64,000 bases of DNA from Mesostigma viride (Eukaryota > Streptophyta > Mesostigmatophyceae > Mesostigmatales > Mesostigmataceae): NCBI GenBank assembly GCA_009746045.1, contig RPFO01000256.1:2240329-2304328 (forward strand), in the 5' to 3' direction. Numbering within the stretch: position 1 is the stretch's first letter; each line of letters begins with the position of its first letter. Shown here piece by piece: positions 17,901-26,489 of this stretch. Position numbers and translations under genes: made by a program. Below the pieces are notes generated by a model. It had not been told where the DNA came from, searched no databases, and saw nothing but the letters and a program-made list of their open reading frames with translations.

Positions 17901-20649
17901 CGACGGGAATTACCACACGTACAAACTGCAGAGATTCCACAGCTCGCTCATCAGCGACGTATCGGGCGTCAATTCCGGCATTCTCGACGGGAGCAAGATA
18001 TTCCGATTCTGGTACGACGGAGTGGAGCAGAATCTGTCGACGTGGACGTTCTCCGGCGTATCGGCCAGCGGTCTGTTTAACGTGAAGATCGTGGCGGCCG
18101 ACGCGTATCTCCGACTAGGAAGGACTCAGAGAGTGAACACGGACCAGGCGATCGTGATCGATTACGTGCAGTTCGCGAACGGGGCGGACGGCGAATGGCT
18201 GTTCGCGGCGAACAGTCCGAACAACACGGGCTTGATACAGACGACGGCCAACAACCCCGGCGCCACCCAGACGGGGACGTTGTGCACTATCACCGGCAAC
18301 AAGGTGGTGTGCACCGCCACCGTGTCAGATCTCCACTACTACACAATGAGCCTCACGAACGCGGCATACAGCGACTACACGTTCTGCGTCGCCTTCACGT
18401 GGAAAGCGATGACATCATCAGAAGGGCTTTTGTTTTCTTACGGTACGATCGTGAACGGGCCGGAGTCGCTATCGTTGATGGTCACGGGCGGGAGTATGAT
18501 GATCCAACTTCGCCAGGACACGAGCACGATCACATCATACGGCAGCCCCGCGGTCACCGTCGTGGCAGGGGAGACCTACCACATCGCCTTCGTGCGCAAG
18601 TATAACGTGTCCACTCGTCTGTACGTCAACGGAGTGGAGTACACGCCCAACACGCCCTCCGTCGGTCTCACGACGCCCATCACCGCGAAGAACCTGTATA
18701 TCGGCGGATACTACAAGCCGAGCACGAACTCGGAATGGAGCAACGTGAGATTCTTCAACCACGCGCTCACGCTGGCCGAGGTGCAGCAGCTCATCCCCGC
18801 GGACAACCAGGCGATATCGACCTTGTACTTCGCGAATACGGGGTCCGGTCAATCCAACCAGGCGGGGGTCTACAACGGGTCGTTCACCAACGTGACCGGG
18901 TTGCAGCTGGGCGACCCGTTTCGTGACATGCGAAAGTTTTACGTGGCGTGGACGCGGGACATCTTCGGGTATTGGCGGACGTACCTGAGCGCGTCGTGCA
19001 AACGGCCGCGCAACCTGGGCCAGATGACGCGAGTTACGACCTCGTGTTTCGCGTCCGGGACGTGGACGGACCCCAACGAGACCGCGTCGGGGCCTAGCGC
19101 GGTACGAGCCCTGTTGGCGATCGCGGACGACGACAGCGGCACGGGTGTGAACGCACACAATAGGGACATGATCCAGGCGCACGGACACATCATGGGGGGG
19201 TTCGCGTGGGACGCGACCGGGACGTCCGTCTATTCGGCCGTTGGCGTGTCCGCCTCCACGATCGCCAACGTCGCGTTCACGAACTCGAACCTGACGGCGA
19301 CCGAGAACGGGACGAACGCGTCGTCCGAAGTGTTCTTCGTCGACTATCTCCCTCGCGGCATGTGGTACTTCGAGTTCGACGTGACCAACGCCGGCACGTC
19401 GGGGTCCGTCAAGTTCGGGGTGAAGAGGTTCGACGGAGGGACGACGGCGGTGAGCATCACTCCGGCGACGACGCAGATGGCGACGTACGGTTTCGCGTTC
19501 GACACGGTGAACAACAAGATCTGGTTGAGCAACGCGGACGTGTGGGAATCCGGGAGCGACCCGAGCGCCTTGGGACTCGCTTCTCCCGTCGGCGGCGTGG
19601 CGATCACGGCGTCCAAAGTGTGGTGGCTGTTCGCCGGGCTGCCTCGAGGCGGCTCGGTCACCACGAGGACGAAACCAAAGTACGCGATCCCTCGCGGGTT
19701 CGCGTGGTACACGTATCCGGACACGGACCGCGCGGCGACGACGAGAGACACGTTTGGGATGGTGCATCCCACGTTCCATCAGTACGAAGACGGGACGCTC
19801 GTGAACGCCGCGTCCGTCTTGGAACTCTTGCCGCGACACATCGACCTCGACCCGTACGACACTTTCAACGGGTACTACACGTCGATCAAGGGGCGCGCGG
19901 CAAACCAGACCGCTCACGGCCGCATGACCGTCTTCACGGACATCGTGTTCGCGGCCTCGGAGAACTTCTCCGTGCTGTTCCGCTACCAAGAGCCCGGCGT
20001 GATCCCCGACGCGATCGACACGTGCGTCTCCTTCATCCAGGAAACCGCGAAGGCGTACTTCTACAACTCCACGCTCAACGTGGCCGACCAGGCGCTCAAC
20101 TCGATCGCCTACTTCAGCAACGGGGCGGCGTCCAACGCCAAGTCCGTTCTCATGTTCCGCCCGCAGACCTCGTCCCGCTTCCTGGTGTCAAAAGGAGTCG
20201 GAGTGCTGGCGAACCAGGTGCAGGTGGGCAGTTCTCGCTCGGCGGGAAACCCGTGGTGGGTGGCGTTCCAGAGGACGGGGGGCGGCACCTTGCGGATGTA
20301 CCTGTCGGACAGTCTAACGAAACCGACCAAGTTGTCCAATATGTCCGAGGCGTCCACCGTCGCAACCTCGGGGAGTGTTTCCGGGGCGTATTGGACGACC
20401 ACCGCGTACACCCAGCCTCCGACGAACGCCAACTCCTTGCGCGTCGTTTTCAACGCCGTTTCGAGTGCGGGCAGAGTGTACTTCGAGGGGTCGATATCGG
20501 CTCTTGTACCCGCTCCTACCTCACTTCCGCGTGCACAAGCAGGATGTCTTAGTGCCCCACCACGTAGACATCGCGAGGATCCTATGATCATCATACGCGC
20601 CTATGCGTACCCATGGGTGGATCTATACCACGCGCACCATACCCTATGA
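14998..20649 (+). CDS. Giant fibre/adhesin-like protein with LamG and SPRY-like domains
   Basis: The frame has 1,883 codons from ATG 14998. The first ~130 residues resemble phage and virus tail-fibre heads, including LVPKNYVDVYG at about 111-121. Beta-rich modules follow. Jelly-roll LamG/concanavalin-like units are visible around 460-690, 860-1045 and 1070-1270; the last is the clearest, with TYHIAFVRKY, RLYVNGVEY and NLYIGGYY. A SPRY-like unit with RGMWYFEFDV and YGFAFDTVNNKIW lies around 1440-1560, and another LamG-like unit around 1640-1830. Cysteines are few, and Ser/Thr/Gly/Asn content is high. There are no membrane spans or signal peptide. The likely role is carbohydrate or receptor binding on the virion surface (inference). 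The last ~45 residues after about 20510 look out of character, so the real end may have been lost to a frameshift. Confidence 0.75.
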   Translation: MSLQWHQADVRLQTLGLESDTAHWRFRNIDGALRVDRLINNQWYEHVNYFGDMVDDTVAPSGGTLTFYEDIQIDGTLTLASDGVSSHAHLRLPSHSDNPTGNDIDYNAADGSSLVPKNYVDVYGKHWVVTPTLDDMTDVTISGAPADGQVLSYSGGAWVPVTYPPILYASTPFCLTLTQSDVNGGVWKEAYVGGVPEVTTYAPRNTFPPTSDLDVTKITVTAYDIPITAAATNESITISVEIGDLAVEPVEYASEVVRVIETSGLTVSNARWNATSSTWSLSTSITGFTKVQLKSGKGYRIRAKVTTAAVTEAGTMSLSVVLEGSDSSFSADVAAPSSTPAPSYALVDTTATVTHNFVDASSNNLVVVANAYDRAKNTATSQNVWDNTLDATGFVSRKFDSMQGNAGALTGQVQFANLDENSVFYIYLVAADAASNKSAMSTFVVDTLGTNLEGLVTHNDNLIAFWNFDESGPYDVVNGTAMHMDTTLYGEMKTGDKVVSYSASSAGDGFGALLYRSQPVGTRPYPPNVIFPSDSAGASQEWTLSMDVYVPSPAAGSYTKIALFRYGSRATTDYVGMGVDGSADKIFLRVGSAVTDASTFAATSYFRYDAWNRVALKRYLSSGSKYHEWFVNGVQLPTTVPASGSASVEWTCTDNSDFYLMLYAETNDTTYTRAQGLAYKNVAVYNAAIPTSLLVKQRTNVDFLSRQAERPRIYPGTARTGGQELVSYFAPNATTASPVTYTLAGTGWPDAYTTLIGKNSIGATTVNNVFFRQTADNYTSAFRELWEVDVGNNLGAAVVGYMDNSKTAASGDIAKYTNSKVALSQWLGDWQFTNLTNSGSGTSGSYTVSGTVSGGVLSIGATSGIGTNTNYVLATDLCTNWKGSASDDGFGSFVVQVRMRTSATGSTSPFNILTIGQDVSGPGNGERISILCTGSSLMLATECNKTRLTQATDNKISTLVSGLPSSPIDGNYHTYKLQRFHSSLISDVSGVNSGILDGSKIFRFWYDGVEQNLSTWTFSGVSASGLFNVKIVAADAYLRLGRTQRVNTDQAIVIDYVQFANGADGEWLFAANSPNNTGLIQTTANNPGATQTGTLCTITGNKVVCTATVSDLHYYTMSLTNAAYSDYTFCVAFTWKAMTSSEGLLFSYGTIVNGPESLSLMVTGGSMMIQLRQDTSTITSYGSPAVTVVAGETYHIAFVRKYNVSTRLYVNGVEYTPNTPSVGLTTPITAKNLYIGGYYKPSTNSEWSNVRFFNHALTLAEVQQLIPADNQAISTLYFANTGSGQSNQAGVYNGSFTNVTGLQLGDPFRDMRKFYVAWTRDIFGYWRTYLSASCKRPRNLGQMTRVTTSCFASGTWTDPNETASGPSAVRALLAIADDDSGTGVNAHNRDMIQAHGHIMGGFAWDATGTSVYSAVGVSASTIANVAFTNSNLTATENGTNASSEVFFVDYLPRGMWYFEFDVTNAGTSGSVKFGVKRFDGGTTAVSITPATTQMATYGFAFDTVNNKIWLSNADVWESGSDPSALGLASPVGGVAITASKVWWLFAGLPRGGSVTTRTKPKYAIPRGFAWYTYPDTDRAATTRDTFGMVHPTFHQYEDGTLVNAASVLELLPRHIDLDPYDTFNGYYTSIKGRAANQTAHGRMTVFTDIVFAASENFSVLFRYQEPGVIPDAIDTCVSFIQETAKAYFYNSTLNVADQALNSIAYFSNGAASNAKSVLMFRPQTSSRFLVSKGVGVLANQVQVGSSRSAGNPWWVAFQRTGGGTLRMYLSDSLTKPTKLSNMSEASTVATSGSVSGAYWTTTAYTQPPTNANSLRVVFNAVSSAGRVYFEGSISALVPAPTSLPRAQAGCLSAPPRRHREDPMIIIRAYAYPWVDLYHAHHTL

Positions 20650-20740
20650 TACCATATGATACCATCGATACCGCGACATCGGATATGGCAGGTCACGACA
20701 TCTTGCGGTTGGGAAATCGATCCGAGGTTGTGAGTGAATC
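20570..20740. repeat. Palindrome-rich spacer related to 3087-3300
   Basis: Repeated words ATGATACCAT, GGATCTATACC and GATCCTATGA occur here and, in varied order, at 3087-3250. ATGATACCATGATCC also occurs at 23641. This is possibly a viral intergenic element. Confidence 0.35.
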
Positions 20741-20772
20741 TCGCGGTGTAGCTTGTATGGTTCTGCGCGGTC

Positions 20773-21012
20773 GTGAGAGACGTCGACACGGAAGACCTGG
20801 ACAGGTGGATGAGGATCCAGAAGGCCCGATTCGACGCCGAGTTCGAGAGATACAAGCGACAGCTTTTGCTAGTGTCCTCCATGTTAAAGAGATCCGTGAG
20901 CGCCAAGATGGCGTGCGCGGCTTTCGAATTCGATAAAAAGCAGTGGTCGATGGATTACACGGGCGTGGTCGCGAGATTGGAACGATCCATCTTCCCCGCG
21001 GCTGATAACTGA
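20773..21012 (+). CDS. Small helical viral protein
   Basis: About 79 codons are open, with charged amphipathic helices (DLDRWMRIQKARFDAEFERYKRQL). The frame opens at GTG; the first ATG is at 20809, so the start is uncertain and the N-terminus may be missing. It ends nine bases before the convergent disordered-protein gene. There are no recognisable motifs. Confidence 0.45.
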   Translation: MRDVDTEDLDRWMRIQKARFDAEFERYKRQLLLVSSMLKRSVSAKMACAAFEFDKKQWSMDYTGVVARLERSIFPAADN

Positions 21013-21020
21013 CAGACATT

Positions 21021-23642
21021 TTAGCGCCTCGCCGTGGACGGACGAGCCACTCCTTTGCCTTTATCGTTTCCCCCTACCGCACTCTGGGCCCTTGCCCGAG
21101 TGGCCTGATTATTCCTCCCCTGAACCGCACCCCGGCCACTGGTCCCATTGGCCTGCTCATTCAATGATTGAAGCTTGGTAGTGGCCTGGTCTGGGCTGAT
21201 TTCGGGGTACTTCTCCGTAATGGCCTCCACTATCTCTTTTTTTATATCTTCCTTTTGATTTGCTAAATACAAGAATGCGTTACCGTCGATCTTCACGACG
21301 GTAACTGGGTTTCCACTCGCCAAACCTCTCGCTGATCTGATGCGGACGATATCCGATATCAACCTGATCTCTTGTCTAAACCGAGGACCGTCCCAGTTAT
21401 TCCAATTATTTCTTCCGTACTCGAGGATAAAGTCCTTCAACGCCTCGTCCGATACGTGGCGCCTAGTAGTGCCGGAACTTGTAGACGCCTCCCCGTTCGA
21501 CGGCCCCGCGACATCTTGTGGCATGACTGGTTCGGCCATTGGGGATGTTGGAGGCGCCGCTGTCGAAGATCCCGTTGGCGGATAGTTGGCGGATAGCTGT
21601 TGACGGCCGACCATGGAAGATTCACCAAGCAGGTCTGCGGGTGTATTGACATGGGGCGTTGGCGACGACCCGTTCGTTTCTTCATTACCAAGATGTAAAG
21701 ATTCTCCGTTATCGACATACGTCCTCGCCGCTTCATTCAATCTCCTACTAAACAAATCGTTAATGTCGATAGCCTTCCCTGGTAATATGGTCCGTACACC
21801 GGGTTGATCGTAACGAATTGACTCAGATGGCGGGATAGATGGCGGACGTTCGAACACGAGGACGATGCTGGGGTCGCCCTGTACCAATCTGTTCCTCGCG
21901 TCATCGCTTAACGCGTCCCAATCCTCTGCATTTGTGGGGACGCGCAAGCTGGATAAATTTAAGGCGGGGTCGAGCGTCGACGCTGCAGCCTCACCCCGAT
22001 TGATCTCCTCCCACTCGCCCGTTTGGGCATCGTCAGGTTCACTGTAAGTCTCAAATGGATCATTGTATCTTGTTTCATCCTCTTCCTCTGGGGCTAGAGG
22101 ACGTTCGATCGGATTTTCATCGCCACCTCCACCCCCCTGGTCAACACGTGCCAAAGCCGACGCCGAAGTTTGCCGGTCTGTATCTACCGTCATCCCGTGG
22201 GCCGATCCATTCTCTGTGACGTCAACCCACGTACCATTAATAAACATCTGCGGTTTCCCTACCGTTGTGTCTTCCCCGTTGCCCGCGGTGTATAACGGTA
22301 GTGCGCTATCGGCACCTGGCGTTTCAATATTCCGATCGTATCTGGACTCTGTCGCGGGATGTACGACCGTTGACCAAAATTGACCAGGCATACCTCCTGC
22401 ATCAAACTCATAAGGAAGATTATGCGTATTCGCATCACTCAGAAGACTTTCGATGCGTCCCGAAGGCGACTGCGGCGACGGCCGGCCTGGCCGATCTGAA
22501 TATACGGTCTGAATCGTCCCGCCGTGCGTGACCGGATCTGTGCCCGTTGGGACTGGTGCGCCGAGCTGGCCGCCTTGTGATCCGGGTCGACCGAGGCCAC
22601 CGTGAAGAAGATGCGGATTCGAATCACTCAGAAGACGTCCGACTTCAAGATCTCCGTCTGCGCCAGGTTGGCCTGCTGCCGATCCGGTCGTCCCGCCGTG
22701 CGTGACCAGACCTGTGCCAGTCTGTGATAAAGCAAATGCCTCGGGTTGGACGCCTTGTGATGCGCCACCCCCCTGTGCGCCACTGTGTGGGCGTGACGAC
22801 TCGGCTTGTGATGGATCCGTGGATGGTTGGAGTAGTGGTCGACCGAGGCCACCGGGAAGAAGATGCGGATTCGAATCACTCGGAAGACGTCCGACTTCGG
22901 GATCTCCGTCTTCATTACCCGTATCGTTTTGACCACCGGCACCGTCATGCGAGAAATCCGCCCTATACGATGCGCCAGGTTGGCCTGCTGCCGATCCGGT
23001 AGTCCCGCCGTGCGTAACCAGACCTGTGCCAGTCTGTGATAAAGCAAATGCGCCGTTTTGGACGCCTTGTGATGCGCCACCCCCCTGTGCGCCACTGTGT
23101 GGGGGTGACGACCCGGCTTGTGATGGATCCATGGATGGTTGGAGTAGTGGTCGCCCTCCTGGCCCCGTCTCATGTGGCACTAACCCATAAACGTTTGTAG
23201 GGACCAGCTCGTTACCCTGCCACACAAAACCGCCAGGGTGTGAGGGTTCGCCGATCTCGTGGCCTTCTTCGTCAACTTCCACGACGCGTATTGGCCGACC
23301 TGGAAGGCCGCCCGCGTCCTGGCCAGGGTTCTGTCCCGCGTCCTGGCCAGGGTTCGGAGGAACCCGGGGTGGCGGCTGATCACCGTGTAACCCCTCAAAC
23401 ATCAGGTTGTCCGCAGTCATAGCCGCATAATATGCCAAATCGTTTATGCTGTATAAAAACGGTTCTGGATGGCCTCCGCCGTCTCCGCCGCCTACCCCGC
23501 CTCCACCCCCCGCAGCCGCGCCTGGGGGGAGCGGATCGATCTTGTTTAGCGGCATTTCCGTTTTCCAGTACGGGTTGGCGCGATTGAGCGCCATGATGTG
23601 CTCGTATCGAACTTCTTTCGGAAAAACCGTCAGGAATGACAT
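21021..23642 (-). CDS. Large disordered repeat protein (viral)
   Basis: The gene encodes 873 residues from ATG 23642. An ordered N-terminal piece (about 1-30, and FLYSINDLAYYAAM at about 62-75) is interrupted by a Gly run. About 550 residues of Gly/Pro/Ser/Asp-rich low-complexity sequence follow, with long internal repeats. The C-terminal ~110 residues look folded again (VSDEALKDFILEYGRNN and IDGNAFLYLANQKEDIKK), with a basic tail. Acidic clusters are frequent. The layout suggests a structural or tegument-like scaffold protein with terminal interaction modules, which is inference. It is the upstream neighbour of the membrane protein at 23673 on the same strand, with a 30-base gap. Not recognised. 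Confidence 0.65.
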   Translation of the reverse strand: MSFLTVFPKEVRYEHIMALNRANPYWKTEMPLNKIDPLPPGAAAGGGGGVGGGDGGGHPEPFLYSINDLAYYAAMTADNLMFEGLHGDQPPPRVPPNPGQDAGQNPGQDAGGLPGRPIRVVEVDEEGHEIGEPSHPGGFVWQGNELVPTNVYGLVPHETGPGGRPLLQPSMDPSQAGSSPPHSGAQGGGASQGVQNGAFALSQTGTGLVTHGGTTGSAAGQPGASYRADFSHDGAGGQNDTGNEDGDPEVGRLPSDSNPHLLPGGLGRPLLQPSTDPSQAESSRPHSGAQGGGASQGVQPEAFALSQTGTGLVTHGGTTGSAAGQPGADGDLEVGRLLSDSNPHLLHGGLGRPGSQGGQLGAPVPTGTDPVTHGGTIQTVYSDRPGRPSPQSPSGRIESLLSDANTHNLPYEFDAGGMPGQFWSTVVHPATESRYDRNIETPGADSALPLYTAGNGEDTTVGKPQMFINGTWVDVTENGSAHGMTVDTDRQTSASALARVDQGGGGGDENPIERPLAPEEEDETRYNDPFETYSEPDDAQTGEWEEINRGEAAASTLDPALNLSSLRVPTNAEDWDALSDDARNRLVQGDPSIVLVFERPPSIPPSESIRYDQPGVRTILPGKAIDINDLFSRRLNEAARTYVDNGESLHLGNEETNGSSPTPHVNTPADLLGESSMVGRQQLSANYPPTGSSTAAPPTSPMAEPVMPQDVAGPSNGEASTSSGTTRRHVSDEALKDFILEYGRNNWNNWDGPRFRQEIRLISDIVRIRSARGLASGNPVTVVKIDGNAFLYLANQKEDIKKEIVEAITEKYPEISPDQATTKLQSLNEQANGTSGRGAVQGRNNQATRARAQSAVGGNDKGKGVARPSTARR
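22410..23155 (-). repeat. Long in-frame repeats inside the disordered protein
   Basis: A module of about 80-100 codons (GRPLLQPS-DPSQA, HSGAQGGGASQGVQ, LVTHGGTTGSAAGQPGA, EVGRL-SDSNPHLL) occurs twice nearly intact and once partially. Copies differ by short in-frame insertions. Confidence 0.75.
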
Positions 23643-23672
23643 GATACCATGATCCTACCATGAACGGCCATT

Positions 23673-24011
23673 TTATTTCGCGTAATTGCCGCCCAGCGGT
23701 TTCAAGTCCGCGGTGCTTCCGCCTCCGCCCGCCATCGGCGGTGACCCGAACCCGTGCTGAGGGTGCGCGACGGCCACGACTTGCGTGCCGTCCGTCTTCA
23801 CGACGGATTTCAAAAGGAAGTATATCCCGGTCACCAACAACGATACGTCTACGCGCTCGACGGCCTTGTAGGCCGCCGAAAAGATGACGAAAGCCTTGAA
23901 AATGTCGACGTCTATGTTGTAATCGTCCAATAATGCAAAGGATACCAATGAAGCCAGGACGTGGGTTACCGATTTCAACAAGTCTTGGCCCAGCTTGATG
24001 TTCGAATCCAT
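23673..24011 (-). CDS. Small viral membrane protein with Gly-rich tail
   Basis: About 112 residues run from ATG 24011 (MDSNIKLGQ). Hydrophobic segments lie at about 17-30, 40-52 and 57-72. A polar C-terminal tail with His/Pro/Gly runs (HPQHGFGSPPMAGGGG) follows. It is divergent from the helicase gene across about 215 bases that contain the E2F-like sites, so it may share that control region. Family unknown. Confidence 0.55.
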   Translation of the reverse strand: MDSNIKLGQDLLKSVTHVLASLVSFALLDDYNIDVDIFKAFVIFSAAYKAVERVDVSLLVTGIYFLLKSVVKTDGTQVVAVAHPQHGFGSPPMAGGGGSTADLKPLGGNYAK

Positions 24012-24090
24012 GTGTGGCGTATACAATTGGTTGATAGAAATTTACTTTTTACTATGTTTGAAATACAAGTCACTCCCTCGTTAAGTTAAC

Positions 24091-24220
24091 TTTCCCGCCT
24101 TTTTTCCACGACAGTGGCCACGTAGGCGTTGGATGCGGTGCGCCGCCGTCCTGCTTTCCCGCCTTTTTGCACAGCGCGTGTCCGCGTGAAGAGAGCTATA
24201 TTTTTTGCCTACCTACCATA
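24091..24220 (+). promoter_or_regulatory. Helicase promoter with two E2F-like sites
   Basis: TTTCCCGCC occurs at 24091-24099 and 24155-24163, each followed by T-runs, as in the primase promoter. CCACGTAGGC after the first site parallels CCACCTAGGC at the primase. A TATATTTTTT stretch at about 24198-24207 and CCTACCATAGAC lie just before ATG 24228. Confidence 0.55.
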
Positions 24221-24227
24221 GACAGAC

Positions 24228-25592
24228 ATGCGCCCCTCGAAACGCGTGAGAAAGATGGCGGAGTTCGTGGATATGGAGGCGGCCCACTCGGGAGACGAGA
24301 CGAGCGAGGGGGACGACGACGACGGGGGGTCGAGCATGAGGAACTTTATCGACGACGCGCCATTAGACGACGACGAGGCGCAGTTTCCGCGCATGATGGA
24401 GGATAGCCAGAGTCAGAGCGCGCACGGAGCTGGACCGTCGAGAGCTCACGGCGAACCTTCCGGACCTTCTTCGTCTCACTCCTTCCCTGTGCGCGCGGCG
24501 TCGCCGGGAGCGATCCCCGACGGGCTGGGCGCGGAGTTCCGGAGGCGACTCGGGGACAGCAACGACCGCGTGAACTTCTTGTTCGAACTTCCCAGCAAGA
24601 GCGACAACGAGATCGTGGCCCTGCTGGATATGGTGAGCACGCACGTGGTGGAATGCTCGTATACCGACTTGCTCGCGGACCTGTTCGGCCTGGCCGTGCG
24701 CGGGCCCGGGGACATCGAGGCTTCGTTGCTCACGAACTCGTGGACGAGGTTGGTGACGGCGGTGCCCATCGACCTGCACGGGTCCGTGATCGATTGCAAC
24801 ACGTCCGCCATGACGAGACTGCACGGGCTGTTGGGGCAGGTGGAAGAGCGGATGTTGGTGAACTACCGCGACACTCTGAACACGGCCATCTCCCGCGTGT
24901 TTTCCATCCGCGAGGTCCTGTGCACTTTGCTGGAGTCGAGGATGGACGCGAGACAGATGGCGTCCATCCCCAACTCTGTCATCCGTCTCACCAGCGGGAA
25001 CCTCGACGTGAACGACTTCCAGAGGTTGCTGATCCTCATCACGAACCTGTGGAAGCTGGAGGGTTTGCGCCGTGGGCCGGAGGGGGACGAGAACGTCTAC
25101 AAGCAGCACGTGGACGCGAACGGGAACAAGACGCACTACTGGAAAAAGGTGTCCACGATTCTGCAGTGGATTTCGGACAGCACGGACATGGAGGCGTCGG
25201 TGGCGGCGTGGCGACTGGTAACGAGGAACGGAGGGGTGAAGAAGACGGTGGTGGATTACATCAAGGAGGCATCGGCGCGCGAGTTTCCCATCATCCCCCG
25301 AGACCGGCACCTGTTTTCGTTCCGCAACGGCGTGCTGAGTACCGACAAGGACAGGTTTTTTGAGTGGTCGTCGGACGATCTGGTGGAGGAGATAGGGTCG
25401 TGCAGGTACTTCGACGACATCGACATGGACGAGAGCCTGTTCGAGGAGGGGAAGTACAGGGGGGACTTCATGACGGGGGACTGGTTCGACATCCCGACGG
25501 AGGCGGTCGACAAGATTCTGAACGACCAGGGGTACACGGAGGCGATCAAACGCCCCTTCTGGGCCCTGGCTCTGGGTCGGATGTTGTACCTC
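24228..25592 (+). pseudogene. D5-like replicative helicase, N-terminal region only
   Basis: About 455 viral codons from ATG 24228 are present. An acidic disordered head (DEDDDGGSS-type, about 15-50) precedes a helical region. The D5_N-type part is recognisable by HYWKKVSTILQWISDS, KKTVVDYIKEASAREFP, RDRHLFSFRNGVLS and finally FWALALGRMLY at about residue 450. In D5 helicases (known family) the Walker A motif of the SF3 ATPase follows soon after such a segment. Here the frame changes abruptly at about 25592 into repeat sequence, so the whole ATPase is missing and I do not find it later in the window. It is the presumed partner of the primase at the viral fork. Confidence 0.75.
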
Positions 25593-25679
25593 GTGTATGC
25601 TCTCTTGGCATGTATGCCTAGCGATCGTGTTGCTAATAATGCTTGCGCTGGCAAGGTTGGCCATGCCGAGGGCAGGTGA

Positions 25680-26190
25680 GGGCAGATGAGGTGCCTAGCC
25701 GTTTGCTTATGGGTGTAGACACCTCCCCCGCTGCCCTTGCACAGCTGGATGAGCTGAGGAAAAAGAGGGAGCGCCAGCAGGTGGTGAAACGGACGCTAGA
25801 GTTCAAGGCCGGGGCTGCAAAGGCCAAGAGCACAAAGAGTGCATGTTGATGCTAAGAAGGACAAGCAGCGTGGCCAGCACCCATACAGCAAGGCGGTGTT
25901 CTATGGGGGGGTGGGGGCTGCCACTGGGGGGCAGGGTGATGAGGATGGGTGTTGACACTGCCCACATTCCTTGCTTGCGCTGCTCTAAGACTGACGCACC
26001 CGACGATGACCCCTTCCTGCTGTGCAGCTCATCAGGGTGCGAAGCACTAGGCCTCCATCTGAGCTGCACGATCCCCCTGCTGCCTAGCGACGTGCCTTAA
26101 GGGGCCTGGTTCTGCCCAGTTTGCTGTGGAGAGGACTGTGACAATGGCAGTGACAGTGACAGTGACTAGTACAGCGAGCGTCCAGGTAGC
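25680..26190 (+). pseudogene. PHD-finger gene fragment captured in the repeat
   Basis: Two neighbouring frames give a helical basic stretch (LAQLDELRKKRERQQVVKR, from about 25735) and then a PHD zinc-finger pattern: C-x2-C, DDDPFLLC, C-x4-H/L-x-L-x-C, and in the next frame WFCPVCC followed by an acidic run. The finger crosses a stop/frameshift at about 26098, so it is dead. PHD fingers read histone tails. The piece could be a host gene fragment or part of a transposon protein. Confidence 0.5.
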
Positions 26191-26489
26191 AACCTGCCTC
26201 AGTTAATTACTTGCAGACCGCTAATCAGCTTGACCTGTAAATTGGCGGGCGTATTGGTCGATCAATTTTTGAATTTTCTATATCTTTGTGGCCTCTTATT
26301 CCATGATTTCATGTCACTTTTATGCAATGTCAGGAAAAAATGTGCTTTCGGGGGGGGGGAATTAATTACTCTCACAATGCACCTCAGATGCTACTTGTGA
26401 GTAGCCCAATGTTTTGGCCATGAACGATTCTACATGGGTATATCTCGCTGTCCCAAACGGATGTGTGGATTGGCTGGGGCATTAAATAA

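Larger units (their letters stand above)
860..25592. mobile_element. Endogenous large-DNA-virus-like element, broken (contains a copia insertion)
   Basis: This region holds about 15 closely packed, intronless, GC-rich genes on both strands with short spacers, unlike the intron-bearing host genes at the right end. Contents are a PrimPol/UL52-like primase, a D5-type helicase N-terminal region, a possible ssDNA-binding protein, several small membrane proteins, a giant fibre-like protein and a long disordered repeat protein. This mix is typical of algal dsDNA viruses (nucleocytoviruses, their small relatives or Polinton-like viruses). No major capsid protein, packaging ATPase, protease or polymerase was seen, so classification is open. 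The right edge is sharp at about 25592, where the helicase frame gives way to repeat sequence. The left edge is near 860-960. About 8.1 kb of the span is a retrotransposon. Frame breaks in at least two genes argue for an old integrated copy rather than an active virus. Confidence 0.75.

Noticed and set aside
15394-19989. Long minus-strand frames (350 and 484 codons) opposite the fibre gene
   Set aside because: Arg/His/Val-rich composition typical of antisense shadows of a GC-rich gene; the plus strand has one continuous, domain-like protein.
24363-25664. 433-codon minus-strand frame opposite the helicase
   Set aside because: Shadow of the D5-like gene; composition is antisense-like.
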